The notes under the pieces were generated by a model. It was not told the origin of the DNA. It was given only the letters and a program-made list of their open reading frames with translations, and did not search any database. Positions 21,189-32,582 of a DNA stretch of 64,000 nt are shown here, in pieces (positions within the stretch are counted from its first letter, which is position 1; each line of letters opens with the position of its first letter). The stretch is from Breviolum minutum Mf 1.05b.01 (Eukaryota; Sar; Dinophyceae; Suessiales; Symbiodiniaceae). A program made the translations under genes and the position numbers. Location of the stretch: assembly GCA_000507305.1 (NCBI GenBank), contig DF241096.1, positions 2,967 through 66,966 of the forward strand, read 5' to 3'.

Positions 21189-21259
21189 CTGAGTTTGCTA
21201 TCGTCAAATACATAGCCAAAAATCGGAGATTGAAATCATTCAAGAATTTGATTTTTTGA
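21189..21259 (+). CDS. Exon, unknown
   Basis: Acceptor GTCTTATCTTTATTCTGCAG, with a preceding G reading AEFAIVKYIAKNRRLKSFKN then LIF before TGA. Amphipathic and basic. The 144-codon minus-strand frame covering this region has no splice support and is treated as a shadow. Confidence 0.4.
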
Positions 21260-21622
21260 TGGCCAGGTATCAGAAGTGGTAAATGATTCTTAAATGATGA
21301 TGTCACTTTCCCAGAGATTATACATTGATCTCCATTGAATTGCCATTTTAGGTTGTTGCTCTTCATTGCTTTGAACAAACTGGGGCGACTCACTCGAGCC
21401 AAAGAGAGGCGCAAACGTAGTATATTTTGGGTTAAACTGGAATGGGTATCACCTTGAGAGCAAGTGATTGTGCTTGTGCTCACTACTACTGGGAAGTGGG
21501 ACAACCCAAATATTATTTTAAATATACAGTATGTCTTTCCAAAGGCAAGTGTATTACACCTGATATTATCAAACATGTTTCTATATGGTTCCATCATATT
21601 TTGGTTTTGCACATCCTTTTAG

Positions 21623-21744
21623 AGGTGTCGTCAATGATAGAGACTGTTTATAGTGTCTGTCATACTGTTTCATGCTGGTTGGAAGTAACGCTTCCAAGAC
21701 TGAAAACTCTCAACAAAAATATCTTTGAAACTTGCTTCCAATAG
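21623..21744 (+). CDS. Exon, unknown
   Basis: After GCACATCCTTTTAG and a preceding G the frame reads EVSSMIETVYSVCHTVSCWL then EVTLPRLKTLNKNIFETCFQ before TAG. Phase 1 like most joins in the window. Confidence 0.4.
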
Positions 21745-22125
21745 CGGCATAGCGAAGACACCCAAGGTGTTCCAGGGGGGAATATGGGTTTCCAGCTTCC
21801 TTCCAGATATTACGTTCAGCCTATGTGGACGGAGGCTTCAAGAGCCTTTGCTGGAGTGAGTGGCAAAACATAGATTTCTCGGATGTAAGCTGCAGCCTTT
21901 CATCCAGAATTTTAGGGGGCTGCAAAGATTAGGAAGGCTTTCTGAAATCAAAAGAAAACCTGCATAGAAAACTGATGAATCAAACACCTGTAGTTTTGTG
22001 GTTTTGCGCTTTTTTGATCATGAATTTATGAATTTGATTGAATTTGATTTGTGGGAAAGGATAAGGCAACGTATTTTGGATAGTTTACGTTGACTTGCCT
22101 AAAAGAGGATGATATTTTTACACAG

Positions 22126-22310
22126 TTTAATTGGTTCCCCTCCAATTTTGGAGGACGTTATCAATTCCGCTACCTCTACTTGGGAATCAAAACTTCTATG
22201 TGACCAGATCATTTTGGGCTTCATCGATGTCATCGCTGGCAAAATGCAGCAAGCGGCAAACAAAACGGGACCGCGCGGCAAGTGCAACGGCTGGGAGTGG
22301 AATTGCAGCG
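22126..22310 (+). CDS. Exon, unknown, frame ambiguous
   Basis: Acceptor GATATTTTTACACAG. The preferred frame reads LIGSPPILEDVINSATSTWE, CDQIILGFIDVIAGKMQQAA and KTGPRGKCNGWEWNCS, ending AGCG|GTTAGT. A second frame (NQNFYVTRSFWASSMSS) stays open longer. The next open segment at 22,390-22,650 (QIWKFVGYFCRDIMGKLPSV) accepts its phase. Confidence 0.35.
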
Positions 22311-22961
22311 GTTAGTTCGTTGAAGCAAGGGGGAGAACAGGTGTTTCTTGACTTCTAGATACTGTACTTATAGAAGGATTATAAGCCATGCACTGCAAAA
22401 TTCCCTACGGAGAAACGAGTATAGTTGGTATGGGACCAAGGGTGTTAAACGCTGGGCAAATCTGGAAGTTCGTGGGGTATTTTTGCCGCGATATCATGGG
22501 GAAGCTACCTTCAGTACATCCGGGTACATCCTTTGAGGTGGCAGAATCCAACGATTTCAGGTTGTGCCAAGTGGTCATCCATCCAACCATACTTGGCTTG
22601 GTCGTAAATCGTTGGGATTCCCCCCGGACGTCATGGGGACATAGCTCATAGATGCTCATAGATACATAACCGAACCACCTATGTCCGTGGTGTTGACAAA
22701 CAGCATGTCATGTCAAAAATGAAACAGGGAGTTTGATGACCATCCCTAAGTCATGAGTTCAGATGCATGGTGACAAATAGATCCGATATTGCAAATTTCA
22801 ACCCAAGATATGGGAACTCGATGGAATTCATGGTGCCTTGCTAATCATGTATAGATGTCACGTCTTTTTTCATTACGTATGTATTGGGCGTTTTCCAACT
22901 CATTACGAAAAATGCATCTGGAGATCGGAGGCCGAGGGAGTGTTTCTCTTTATTAGCCTGA

Positions 22962-23075
22962 TACACTCTCTAAAACTAACAAATTACCCTTGAATTTGGC
23001 CTTTTGCCCCAAAAAAGGAAAGGATCCCCTTCCAAGCCTCACTTTTCAGGGGATATGTCAGTTTTAGGGAGGGTA
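22962..23075. mobile_element. Family D inverted-repeat element
   Basis: TACACTCTCTAAAACTAACAAATTACCC at the left and TCAGTTTTAGGGAGGGTA at the right. The inside has CAAAAAAGGAAAGGATCC and TTTTCAGGGGATATG. Confidence 0.8.
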
Positions 23076-24057
23076 ATAGATTTACAACATAAACATAAAC
23101 ATGATACTTCCAATGAGGGTTATGAACTGCTGAAGTTGAAGTCTGGAAGGAAATCTCTTTTTGAATCTAAGATGCATGGCAGCATAAGGAATGAGGAAAA
23201 TAATTAAAATCATCCATCAGGATTAGCAGAATAGAATGTTTTGGCCAATGTTTATGACCTAAGGACATCAGCTGTCAATGTGAAACAAGTCTTTCTGCTA
23301 TTCATACTTTATTGTCGCACAGGCTTCAGAGTGAGAAAAGAGCAACATTGACTCGAATTAACAGCAGTTGAAAGAACAACCAAACAGGTAGTTGTTCTAC
23401 ATGTTTGGTATAAAGCAATGTTTTTGTAGTAGTGCGGTATTAGATGATATATGTATAAGTTTGTTGGTAGATTAAGCAGCATAGAATTATTTAGATACTT
23501 TCAAATTTGAAGCGTCCAGCAATTAAACTTGCAGACCTAGCATCACCTCCACTGAAATTTGCTTCTTTTGAGCCCCGTGTTTTGGGTGGCGGGCGATGAG
23601 ACTTTACCAGAGGGATCCATCCGATCTCTTTGGGAATGTGGCCACTCCAACTTAGACGGTGAGATTGTGGATGCACGGGGTCTTGGACAGGGAAATGGTA
23701 TGAAACATGGATATATAAAATGGTATGACATGATTGCATTACTTTTTCGCATCTGGGTAGAATCTCCTCAAAGTCGTTGAGAGGAATGAGTCATATTATC
23801 AAACCAGTTGATGGCAGTTGTATGGGATGATGCTGGGTTTTCAGTCCTCTTGAGCTCTTCCCTGTGGTATTGGATGGTTTTGGAGGGAAGACGATCGGAT
23901 GCGTACGTACATTGGCGTATGGGATCCTTCTATGTATCACACATATATCATATATGTATATATAAATTATATGTAGACATGAATAGGTGAGCCCGGGTGA
24001 CTCCGGTGTTGCCAAGAGGGACCAGTTGTGGTGAGTGACAAGTTGCAATAGATAGAC

Positions 24058-24630
24058 TTGAGTTTTTATGCCTCAATCTCTATTTGGCCAGTGTCAAAGA
24101 AACCCCCCAAACATGTCGAACATCCGAACATGAAGACTCCAGATATGTCTCAATACATGGCTCTCCCTTTGCAATGCAAAAAATCCCCATGTAAACCATG
24201 TGCTGCTCGCTTTTTTTGTGAGATTTCCATGTTGTGCCACTGTATCTCTAGTCAATGTACATACATGATCATAGATACACCAGCATGCATGCTGTTGCAT
24301 GCACCATTTGTGATCATTTATGCATATATGTATATATACGTTGTTTATTGTTACTATTATTATTATTATCATCATATGATCATTGTTATTGATATGCGTG
24401 TACTTGTTATCATCAGCATCATTAATCATATGTATATATACACAGTATATGTTGCTGTATGCTACCTGTTATACACAACACATGTATTTCCCCATGTCCA
24501 ACATATCCAAAGGCAGCCACCGGAACCCCCTTCGCCGTTGGCTGCTGCGGCACCTCCACCTCCACCTGAAGATGGAGAGGACAGTGATGCTCCATGCAGG
24601 TCTCAAAGATGGAAACCCAAAAATGGATAG
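24058..24630. repeat. Microsatellite-rich region with spurious 190-codon frame
   Basis: This holds the longest open frame in the window, but most of it is translated from TATATG, TTATTATTATTATCATCAT and CCACCTCCACCTCC repeats. It runs through the left end of the element at 24,635 in another frame. I see no exon here, so it is described as repeat sequence. Confidence 0.7.
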
Positions 24631-24634
24631 TTTG

Positions 24635-24742
24635 TACCCTCCCTGAAACTAACAGTTTGCACCTGAAAATGGATAGTTGGAATGCAATCGTTTCCTTTTC
24701 GGATGGCCTATTTTCAGGTGCTATGCTAGTTTCACGGTTTGT
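24635..24742. mobile_element. Family D inverted-repeat element
   Basis: TACCCTCCCTGAAACTAACAGTTTGCACCTGAAAATGGATAG at the left is matched by CTATTTTCAGGTGCTATGCTAGTTTCACGG at the right. A well-preserved copy. Confidence 0.9.
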
Positions 24743-26119
24743 AGATGTTTTCGACAGAGACCGGAAACCACCATGGAACCGGAGTTTCTTGGTGGTTTGG
24801 TAGATAGATGTTTTTTTTCCTTTTTCCAAGGCCGGAACATTTTTTGGTGCCATAGTTCGTTTGAAGATGTTGTAGATGACTTTTGTTGTTTTTTTTGAAG
24901 AGATGTTTCTGGTTTCATATCTTCCAGGGTTAGATGTTTGTAGATTTGACCAACATTAATATGATACTACACGGTTCGACCGAGACACAACTTACTGCAT
25001 GTACCTTTGCATTGACTGGACATGTCCCATGGTGCTTCGGGCCCTATGAAATTTCCCTTAGATTCCCAATGTGATACCATTGACCTTACCTTCCATGTGA
25101 AGGGAGCTGGGGAATGGATGGTGATATCCATCTTGATACAAATTTACTATAAGATCTTAATATTGCTATGCATGATCCCTGGTGGTGACTAATTATGTAT
25201 CAATTTCCAATCAACATGGAGATGTGACTCACGACTTTTGTTGGAACTACCCACAGGGGTTGGCTCCAAAGGATCCGGTGGTCGCCAAGCGGAAGCTCAT
25301 GTCGTTAATAAGAGCCCGTCCGGAGGTCGGGGGGAGGGAGGGAGTTTGATGGGTGGAAAACGGCCATGCTGCTTCTAGCTTCCCCACCTCACCTACTACA
25401 CTCCCGTAGATGGTGTATCAAGTACCAACTGAGACTAACTACAACCATTCACTTTTGTGATAAAATCAACCCAAAAAGGTGGAGATGAAGTTGAATGAAT
25501 CAATGTTTTTTTTTTTAGTTTGATAGGGGGTTTAAACCGCTTGCCTGCCTTACAGTAGAATGCCCCAACACCAACCTTTCCGACTTTCCAACCTGATGGG
25601 CAGATGTCACATGCAATCCACCGCCATGATCTGGAAAATGACAAGGGAAAATCCATTGCTGGTTTGAAGCAGTGTCAATCCACGTTGGAAAGGTGGAGAA
25701 GCTGACGTTTGTTTCAATTTATCTAAAATTTGATTCCAATGATTTTCAAAAATTATATGAATCTATTGACAAACCTTAACAGTGTCTTCAAAAGCAATCC
25801 AATATCTACAACTTTCTGTTGATACCGGTTGCCTGCACACACACACACACAGGCCCACACAGAGCAATAAAACAGGAACGTATTGCAAAGCAAATGCGCA
25901 TCTACATTGTCCGCAAACGTTTTAGTGACCTGAAACGATCCCGTTTCAGATTTCAGGTGCTTTAATGAAATTACGGGAATGCTAAATTACCATAAATTAT
26001 CAATATATGGACCACCTGGTTTTTTAAGATCCCCCACCACCATGTTTTTTTTGTTATCCCCTCGCCTTATCAATTTTGCCGAAATTGTTGTAGCCTTCAT
26101 GACTTTAATGGGTCTGCAG
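24743..26119. other. Non-coding stretch
   Basis: It includes a (CA)n tract at about 25,836-25,852 and a T-run at 25,508-25,518. No exon with acceptable signals found. Confidence 0.4.
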
Positions 26120-26207
26120 TTGTTGCAAGGTTTTGCGGGCGCTGCAACTCCGCGTGAGGGCCGATGACTCCTCCGTCATGAAGGCAGTTCATGGGAAATG
26201 GATGTGA
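26120..26207 (+). CDS. Exon, unknown
   Basis: After GACTTTAATGGGTCTGCAG the frame reads CCKVLRALQLRVRADDSSVM then KAVHGKWM before TGA. It is the best of the three open frames in charge pattern. Confidence 0.4.
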
Positions 26208-26310
26208 TTTGTTTCGGACGTGTTCGTCCGTGGACGATTCATCAACGTAAAATGGTTCCTACCAGACATAGAGTAATAGTGGTTGACATGTTTTTGGGGG
26301 GTGTTTTCAG

Positions 26311-26377
26311 GAAGGACGAACCTGGTGTCCTCTCCTTCGTTTCCAGTGTCACAAGTAGAGCAGTGCTGCATCGTGAG
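26311..26377 (+). CDS. Exon, unknown
   Basis: Acceptor GGGGGGTGTTTTCAG, frame with preceding G reading GRTNLVSSPSFPVSQVEQCC then IVR, donor GTGAG|GTGAAA. Both signals are good. An ATG frame of 77 codons overlaps it in another frame. Confidence 0.4.
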
Positions 26378-27235
26378 GTGAAAGGACAGTCAACACACAG
26401 CCCGTTGCAGTGTTTGTTTTGCCAAAGTTGATCGCAGCTTACCCCAAGAAGTTCTTATAATCGCAGGGGGGTGATGTATTCTTTGAGAAGCTGCACCTCT
26501 TGCGAACTTTATTTATGCAACAAAATTTCCCTTCTTGAGCCCGGGGGATTCACGGCCAAGGCGCTTGGAAAGTTTAACAACATCTTCGAGGTCTTGAGGT
26601 TGGCCAGGGGATTTAACAATCAGCAGTGAACATGCCTTCCGGGGTCCATCATGACGAAGAGGGCCCAAAATCAGCGAAAATCCTCAGTATCCTTAGTTGA
26701 GGTAGTGTTTTCTTCGGGAATTCCTTACCCCATAAAGAAGCTTTTAATTTAGGTTTGTGAGGGTCTTATAATTCACCAAGAATTAATGGGCTACCATTGC
26801 TGCTTCAGCCTTGAGACCCGGGCAGATTCTTTGAGAATGCTTCTTTCGAATTGGGGATTCCTAGGATATACAGGAACCACCAGTGTTCATTTCCAAATTT
26901 ATACAGGAAACCTTTTTGTTTTCAGTCGTGTGATTGAATCTTCACCCTTTCTGCATGTGAGTAGGTGTGGTAGATACACTCTGGAAGTTAGACGAACTAA
27001 TGCTTAATGTAAAGCAAATGTTTGGAGATGGATTGAAGACGTGGCACAAGATACCCCCTTATACATCGAGTTATAACCCCTATGGCCCTATAAGTAGGGT
27101 TATCATACCCTCACTTACCCATTTATTTTTAGCCATTTATAGGGGCCCCATAGCTAACACCATTTTTAACAACGATCGGCTCGGGTCCCATTTGAAGAGT
27201 CTCAAAATCCAGGCTAGCAGGCTGCACCATTCCAG

Positions 27236-27354
27236 AGGCTACGAAAGGAGAACAACTTTGGGATCTTGCAGTACAGGCGGACTTGACAATGGGAGAATGG
27301 GTTGAAAAGGACAACAAGGAAGGACAATCCGAAAGTAGGGTGGTACTTGTATAG
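27236..27354 (+). CDS. Terminal exon, acidic C-terminus, unknown
   Basis: After GCACCATTCCAG and a preceding G the frame reads EATKGEQLWDLAVQADLTMG then EWVEKDNKEGQSESRVVLV before TAG. Strong protein-like charge pattern. The exon may extend upstream to about 27,213 in the same frame (LAGCTIPEATKG). Confidence 0.5.
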
Positions 27355-27846
27355 GTTGGTGTTTTTTTTGAAGATGTCTCTTATTGATGCAGTCCTTTTT
27401 TGGGTGAAGATGTTGAGTTTGATGGGCAATTCATAGTTTTTCAGATGGTTAGTTGGGTTGAAACGATCGAAACCATCTAGAGAAAAACATACTTGTAGCA
27501 GCACAAACATCTATAGTCAATAACTTTACACGTAATTCCAAGTGTAGGGTCTGGAAAGTACAAGCAGTTGCCATGTGTTGTTGCATTGTTTGTTCTTTCT
27601 TTTTTTCCTTTGTTCTGTCATTTGTTTCTTGGCTTATCTCTTTCTCCACAGACTTTCATTTTCATGGAGTCTTGACATCGATCACCATTTGAGTCATGTT
27701 GTCAGCGTCATGTTGTTCAAGGTGGAGTCATACTGAGATACAAACATGGTAATGTATTTCAGATGCAAGGAATCAGAATGACCCCAGACTTGCAAATAAA
27801 CAGGTATATATATGTATATATGGCATTCTTGGCGCAAACATTTCAG

Positions 27847-28219
27847 GACGTACCTGCTTGCATCACATATATAGCACTTGAGTATTTTGAGACCCATTTG
27901 AACGTGATTTCTGCGGGCGCCTCATTTGAAATCCCATCGTTGAAGTTGGAATCCCGTCTCAAAATCCATGATGATTGTAAAGAGTGCTGTGATGATGAAT
28001 CAGCATCCACCAATGGACCAATTTGGTGTTCCTGTTGTTTGAAGGAAAAACAAATGTGGTTTACATTTACAATCGGAGCTGGTAGATGACAACCAAGTGA
28101 AATGCTTTTTTTCAATTGGTGCACCCTTTGGCCAACAAGGCAACATTTTGAAAATGGAATGCATCCCGAGTCATGCGCTAGCCAGTTCCAGCAGTTTTTG
28201 CATATTTTGGGTCAGTTAA
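27847..28219 (+). CDS. Two-exon unknown protein with Cys cluster
   Basis: Exon 27,847-28,081 follows GGCGCAAACATTTCAG and reads DVPACITYIALEYFETHLNV, SLKLESRLKIHDDCKECCDD and PIWCSCCLKEKQMWFTFTIG, ending GCTG|GTAGAT. Exon 28,140-28,219 joins in phase (G+GC): NILKMECIPSHALASSSSFC then IFWVS and TAA. The C-x2-CC and C-x-CC pairs could bind metal. The 58-base intron between them is unusually short and is itself open in a third frame (VDDNQVKCFFSIGAPFGQQG), so retention or a frameshift is possible. Confidence 0.55.
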
Positions 28220-28617
28220 CTTGGGCCGAGTAGTTTCTAGTCTATCCATTTGTTCAATTTCTTTAAACCTCATATTCCATTTGTTGCTTGTTACGGTCTA
28301 GTGTTGTGACAGGTGGAGTAAACAGTAAGCATCAAGGAGTCATGGCAAGATGTCTTCCTTCAGGCCAAGACCTCATCCTGAAAGAAATCCATCCTCGTCA
28401 TCATCTTGTTACCACAAAAACAATAGTAGAAATCATGATGAACTCATAATATCATTTCATGGTAATACTGGTCATAGGTAATATTTTTAAATCATAATGA
28501 ATCACGGTTATCATTATTTGTACATTTCTATTTTCACTGCGTCAGTTTTCCTTTTCCTTGAGGTGTAAACACACACACACACAAACTGGACATGATTCCA
28601 CTCCCCGCACTGGACCC

Positions 28618-28773
28618 ATGAGAAGTTATCCGTCCTCGTTGGCCTCCAGGCACCCAAAGTTCGACCTCCAAAGCGCAGCAAAGCATGGATTTGGTACAGC
28701 ATTGGAGGCCTCGGCCGATGGTGCAATGATGGTTACCATTACTAAGTGCACCTTGCTGCGCCTGGATTCGTGA
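28618..28773 (+). CDS. Exon, unknown
   Basis: Frame RSYPSSLASRHPKFDLQSAA then KHGFGTALEASADGAMMVTI to TGA. A second frame (PRWPPGTQSSTSKAQQSMDL) is also open. The edges are not clear; the upstream (CA)n at 28,567-28,583 is probably intronic. Confidence 0.4.
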   Translation: MRSYPSSLASRHPKFDLQSAAKHGFGTALEASADGAMMVTITKCTLLRLDS

Positions 28774-29244
28774 AACTTCATCAAACTTTCGGAAACATAT
28801 TTGAAAAAAACAGACAGAGATGTAGTGTTTTACTAATTTGTGTGTTTACTATAATCTTCCCATCAGCAAATCAGCTGCACTGTATTTCTCTCACAATGAT
28901 CTCAAAGAATACTGAGTACAATTTCCCTCCAAATTCAAAAGGGACATTTTTTTTCCCGTATAAATCCAGGGATTTATATATTTCAATTGCCTATGTTGGG
29001 TGGGATCAAAGAAGCAGCAACTATCATCAGGTCTCGTGGCCTGTTTGATCCTCATCTTCCTGGCCATCATTGTCTGGACTCTGGACCTGGGGGGCAGTTG
29101 ATATTAAATCCCCGCAGAAATCATTTAAAGCCCGCTTGGTAGGGCGACAAATGGTTGTATTTGAATGTATATTTAAAATATGAGTATAGGTCAATTTTGG
29201 AGCTCATGAATTTTCAGCAACATCTGATTTGTGTCCTAAATCAG

Positions 29245-29598
29245 ACCAAGGATGTTGGAGAGCAACACATGACATGTGCCATGGTTTGTGTTAGGGTCCA
29301 TGGTACGATCCGCCAGCAGATAGTAAGTTGGGGTGGCAAGCTTGTTGAGAAGACGCTACTGTAAACCACTTCCAAGAAAACATGACCTTAACAGTTGCAA
29401 TTGCGTCTCACGGATCATGTCGGGGAGAAGATAAGCATATGTCCCTTCAGGGATCTTGAGGGGGCCCAGTTTGAATTTGCCCCGGTGCTTCCAATGGGAC
29501 TTTTTTTTGGCGCCAAGGTCATTCAATTGACGCAAGCCAATCAAGGTTTGGAGGCTGATACCACGGGCAGAACCAGTGGGGAAAGGAAGACACCCTAA
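29245..29598 (+). CDS. Two-exon 3' end of an unknown gene (OB-fold-like?)
   Basis: Exon 29,245-29,322 follows TTTGTGTCCTAAATCAG and reads TKDVGEQHMTCAMVCVRVHG then TIRQQI, ending at a perfect donor ATA|GTAAGT. A 72-base intron leads to exon 29,395-29,598, phase 0: LQLRLTDHVGEKISICPFRD, LEGAQFEFAPVLPMGLFFGA, KVIQLTQANQGLEADTTG, then TAA. VRVHGTI..LQLRLTDxxGEKI followed by G-x-KVIQL is the strand pattern of an OB fold, as in RMI1-like proteins, but that is only a shape argument. The join is the cleanest in the window after the deadenylase. Confidence 0.6.
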
Positions 29599-30239
29599 AT
29601 CTGCTCTCCGATGGTGCTTGGACAGGTCTCTTCCTGAAACGCTGCAATTTGTGCTAAAGTTGCAAAGGTATAGTCTTGAAATAGGCCGGCCCACAATTAA
29701 GCATGGAAGCTGAGAATGGAATCTTCTAGTACTTTACTAACTGAATGCCAACAGCAGTGGTATGAGTGCCCATGCCTTTGGGATCACATCGAAACATAGT
29801 GAGGTAACACAAGGCATTTGATTTCCCCCAACTCATTGCCTGAGTTTTGTGGTTTGAGAGGGATATTTTTGCATAGAATCTAAGACATTCTGATATTAGT
29901 CTCGCTCTCTTTCTTTTCTTGTTTTGTAGCTGTGACAATGGTGCCCCCGGAAGAATCAACATGTTTTCTAACAAAGTGGGATGAGACTGTTCATTATGAC
30001 ATATTCTTACAATTTTACAAGTATTCATATTGTGCATATAATTATTATACGGTGCATCTGGACTAGTTTTACCAAAAAGATCCCTTAAACGTAGATAATA
30101 AGTAAATATATACACATCATTCATACACACTATACACACACACTTTATATATTCATTGACTTGATCCCTTCACTCATTTTCTTTATGGCCTTAGGCCTTA
30201 GACCTGCTGCGCCTTTTTTTCCTATCAACTTGTAGGATG

Positions 30240-30356
30240 ACAAAATCTGTATGATAATACATATAAATGCAAATATATATAGATATACGTACAGGTGTAA
30301 ATATATATATAGACACATGTATGGACATATATATAGATATATATATATATACATAT
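30240..30356. repeat. TA/TACA microsatellite
   Basis: A long imperfect array of ATATAT, ACATAT and AGATAT units. The Tyr/Ile-rich frames on both strands here are repeat translations. Confidence 0.9.
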
Positions 30357-30769
30357 GCATCCCCAATGTTTTCATTGGTCGCGACGCTGGCAGATTGGGA
30401 CCTGCTTCATCAGTCTTTTTACAAACTCGACGTGTATCCAGGACGTGGTGAGTGTTGTCGGTTGGATGTGAGTCTGCTTTGAATGCATTTCTAATACTTC
30501 TAGGTAGTGGCAGGATTTCCATTGCAAGTTAATCGAACTGGGATACCAACTAATTGAACTGCAGAGATAAATTCTAGCATGATTCCATACATTAATTAAT
30601 ATCTTTCCATATCTAGGATTGAAAGTGTTTATGAGTTTATTTATGTTTATTTACATATTAGAGCTCGTTCTTCTATTTGCCCATTCATTTATTCACCAAT
30701 CATCTTGTGTCATCTTGCAATGTAACTACACGGTCATTGGAGAATTTCTCAACTTCTGCGCTTCCGCAG

Positions 30770-30816
30770 CTTTCGTTCAAGTTGAGCAATCATACAGGGA
30801 GTTGTTGGGTTTTTGA
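30770..30816 (+). CDS. Possible short terminal exon
   Basis: The acceptor CTCAACTTCTGCGCTTCCGCAG is excellent. With a preceding G the frame reads AFVQVEQSYRELLGF and stops. Confidence 0.35.
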
Positions 30817-31221
30817 AGTTGGGTGCTGCAGGTACGTTGGTCAACAACGCGCGGTGTGTTTTGTATTTTCACTCCGAATTTTCGGGGAGCAGATCTATAG
30901 CCATATTTTCCTTTCAACTGGGGAACACTACTATTCATTTTAAGAACGATTCTTTTGAATATAATAGAATGATCCTTTGCTTCCAGAGACATCCCCAGTA
31001 CATCAGCAACATCACTTAAATGTCATCGCTGGATTACAGGATACCCTCAGGACCATTAGTATATCATAAAAGCCGATTCAAGAACCATTTGCACAGTGTC
31101 ACAAAACATATGCAGCCTAGTGTTGGTTTGCAAAGAAATTCTTGAATATTCATGCACATGGGGTTTGTGATTTTGGGATCAAAACAAATACATGCCAAAA
31201 GGTAAGCATCCACCTATGCAG

Positions 31222-31437
31222 TACCAACTGTTGTTTCGTTCCCAACAACACGTCATGGCCTTGCCATTTCAATCGCATTGCTGGCAATGTGCCCAACAAC
31301 TGCATGATCGTCGTGGGGACTTTTGCCAAAATTGGGCACAAGGTGTGGCTCTTAGTAAGGCCATGAATGATGGAATCTCACTGGTTATTTGCATCATTCC
31401 AACAGCTGAGATGATGAAACGGGAGCAGATCTCGTGA
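31222..31437 (+). CDS. Exon, two competing frames
   Basis: After AAGCATCCACCTATGCAG, frame 1 reads YQLLFRSQQHVMALPFQSHC then WQCAQQLHDRRGDFCQNWAQ and runs to TGA 31,435-31,437. Frame 2 reads IAGNVPNNCMIVVGTFAKIG then HKVWLL to a consensus donor TTA|GTAAGG at 31,352. Frame 2 has the better splice site, frame 1 the longer run. Unknown. Confidence 0.4.
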   Translation, partial: YQLLFRSQQHVMALPFQSHCWQCAQQLHDRRGDFCQNWAQGVALSKAMNDGISLVICIIPTAEMMKREQIS

Positions 31438-31574
31438 CCTTTCTGTAAATTCCAAGCTGCCATCCTTTGGGTGCCAACTTTGAAACTCACACATCATGTG
31501 AAACGTTACTCCCCCATAACCCAAGAGGTCCCTTTCTGTTAGAATAAGGAGAACCCCCCAAACTGGAGTTATTT

Positions 31575-31814
31575 TTGAGGATTAAACCCTACCCTACTTC
31601 TCAACTCGGGTGGTGGTGTACACGTGACCCCCAAAGACTCCAAAAATTGACCAAGCCTTGCAGATGGCTGAAAATGATGGACTTTCAGAAATGGATGGAT
31701 GATTGGAATATCAAATCCATCCAAATCATCCATGAATCAATGCAAAATCCATCAAATCCAAAATGTTTCAAGCATGATTTGGATGGATTACCAAATCTGT
31801 GGATTCCAACTTGA
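31575..31814. repeat. ATCCATCCAAAT-type inverted repeat region
   Basis: Imperfect direct and inverted copies of AAATCCATC and GATTTGGATGGATT fill 31,690-31,800. The 79-codon frame over it is repeat-derived. Confidence 0.5.
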
Positions 31815-32086
31815 CATTCATAAATGACTTGTGGATTTTGGGTCCCAACAATCTTTACAATAGGTGGGCAGATTCGTCATGCAGGGAAACGTCGATGAGT
31901 GAAACGAAGCCCACCATATGATTTTGACCCATAAATCAGCAACAACCAAGTTAAAGTCAGTCCTTTTCCACCTTTCCCAGCAGTTCAATTTTCATTTGCA
32001 CATAGATTTGCACAGCTAGCCAGCATGGTGCCTTTTAGGGTAAGCTTTCCAGGAATGCTTGATTTTGATCAAGTGTTTCATGACAG

Positions 32087-32166
32087 GTGCCGAAGATGAG
32101 GGTCGAGATGAGCAAAATGCAACTTTGACAGCGGATAGCATTGGGAGGAGTAATGTTAAACGTTGA
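32087..32166 (+). CDS. Exon, acidic, unknown
   Basis: Acceptor CAAGTGTTTCATGACAG, with preceding G reading GAEDEGRDEQNATLTADSIG then RSNVKR before TGA. A donor at GGA|GTAATG may end it earlier. Confidence 0.45.
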
Positions 32167-32341
32167 TCACTTAAGGAAAGGCTTGGCCAAAGGCGTTTGA
32201 GTGGTGGTATTCCAGACTTTATGTCTAAACTCTAGGGTGTTGACCTGATGGAAGCTTGGAGCCCTGTGGGGAAAAAAACGCTTGGTGAAACAGAGGGACT
32301 AACAGAATCATCAACCCCACACCCTACACCTCTATTTCAAG

Positions 32342-32582
32342 CCTCATTTTTGGATTCTTTGTCATGGGCTGTAGATGTGGTAGCATGTGTGCAAAGATAT
32401 GGAAGAACAATCCACACAGTCAAAATGCGATCGTAGAACCTTCAGAATTTGATAAGATCGAAAGTAATCAATTTCAACTATTCATATCCACCAGCTTTGC
32501 TTCAGTTTTGAATCATCCAATTCCACAGTCATGTCAACCTTTCATGCCTGATAAGTTTGGCGATGAAATGTGTGGTTTTTGA
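32342..32582 (+). CDS. Exon, unknown, 79 codons
   Basis: After CACCTCTATTTCAAG the frame reads LIFGFFVMGCRCGSMCAKIW, KNNPHSQNAIVEPSEFDKIE and HPIPQSCQPFMPDKFGDEMC before TGA. A short hydrophobic segment then Cys residues open it. An overlapping frame (SFLDSLSWAVDVVACVQRYG) stops earlier. Confidence 0.45.

Noticed and set aside
21178-21612. 144-codon minus-strand frame
   Set aside because: No recognisable motif or splice support; the + strand exon at 21,189 with a strong acceptor lies on the same bases.
24058-24630. Longest open frame in the window (190 codons, + strand)
   Set aside because: Mostly translated microsatellite (TATATG, TAT/CAT and CCACCT runs), no splice signals or family motif, and an inverted-repeat element begins immediately after it.
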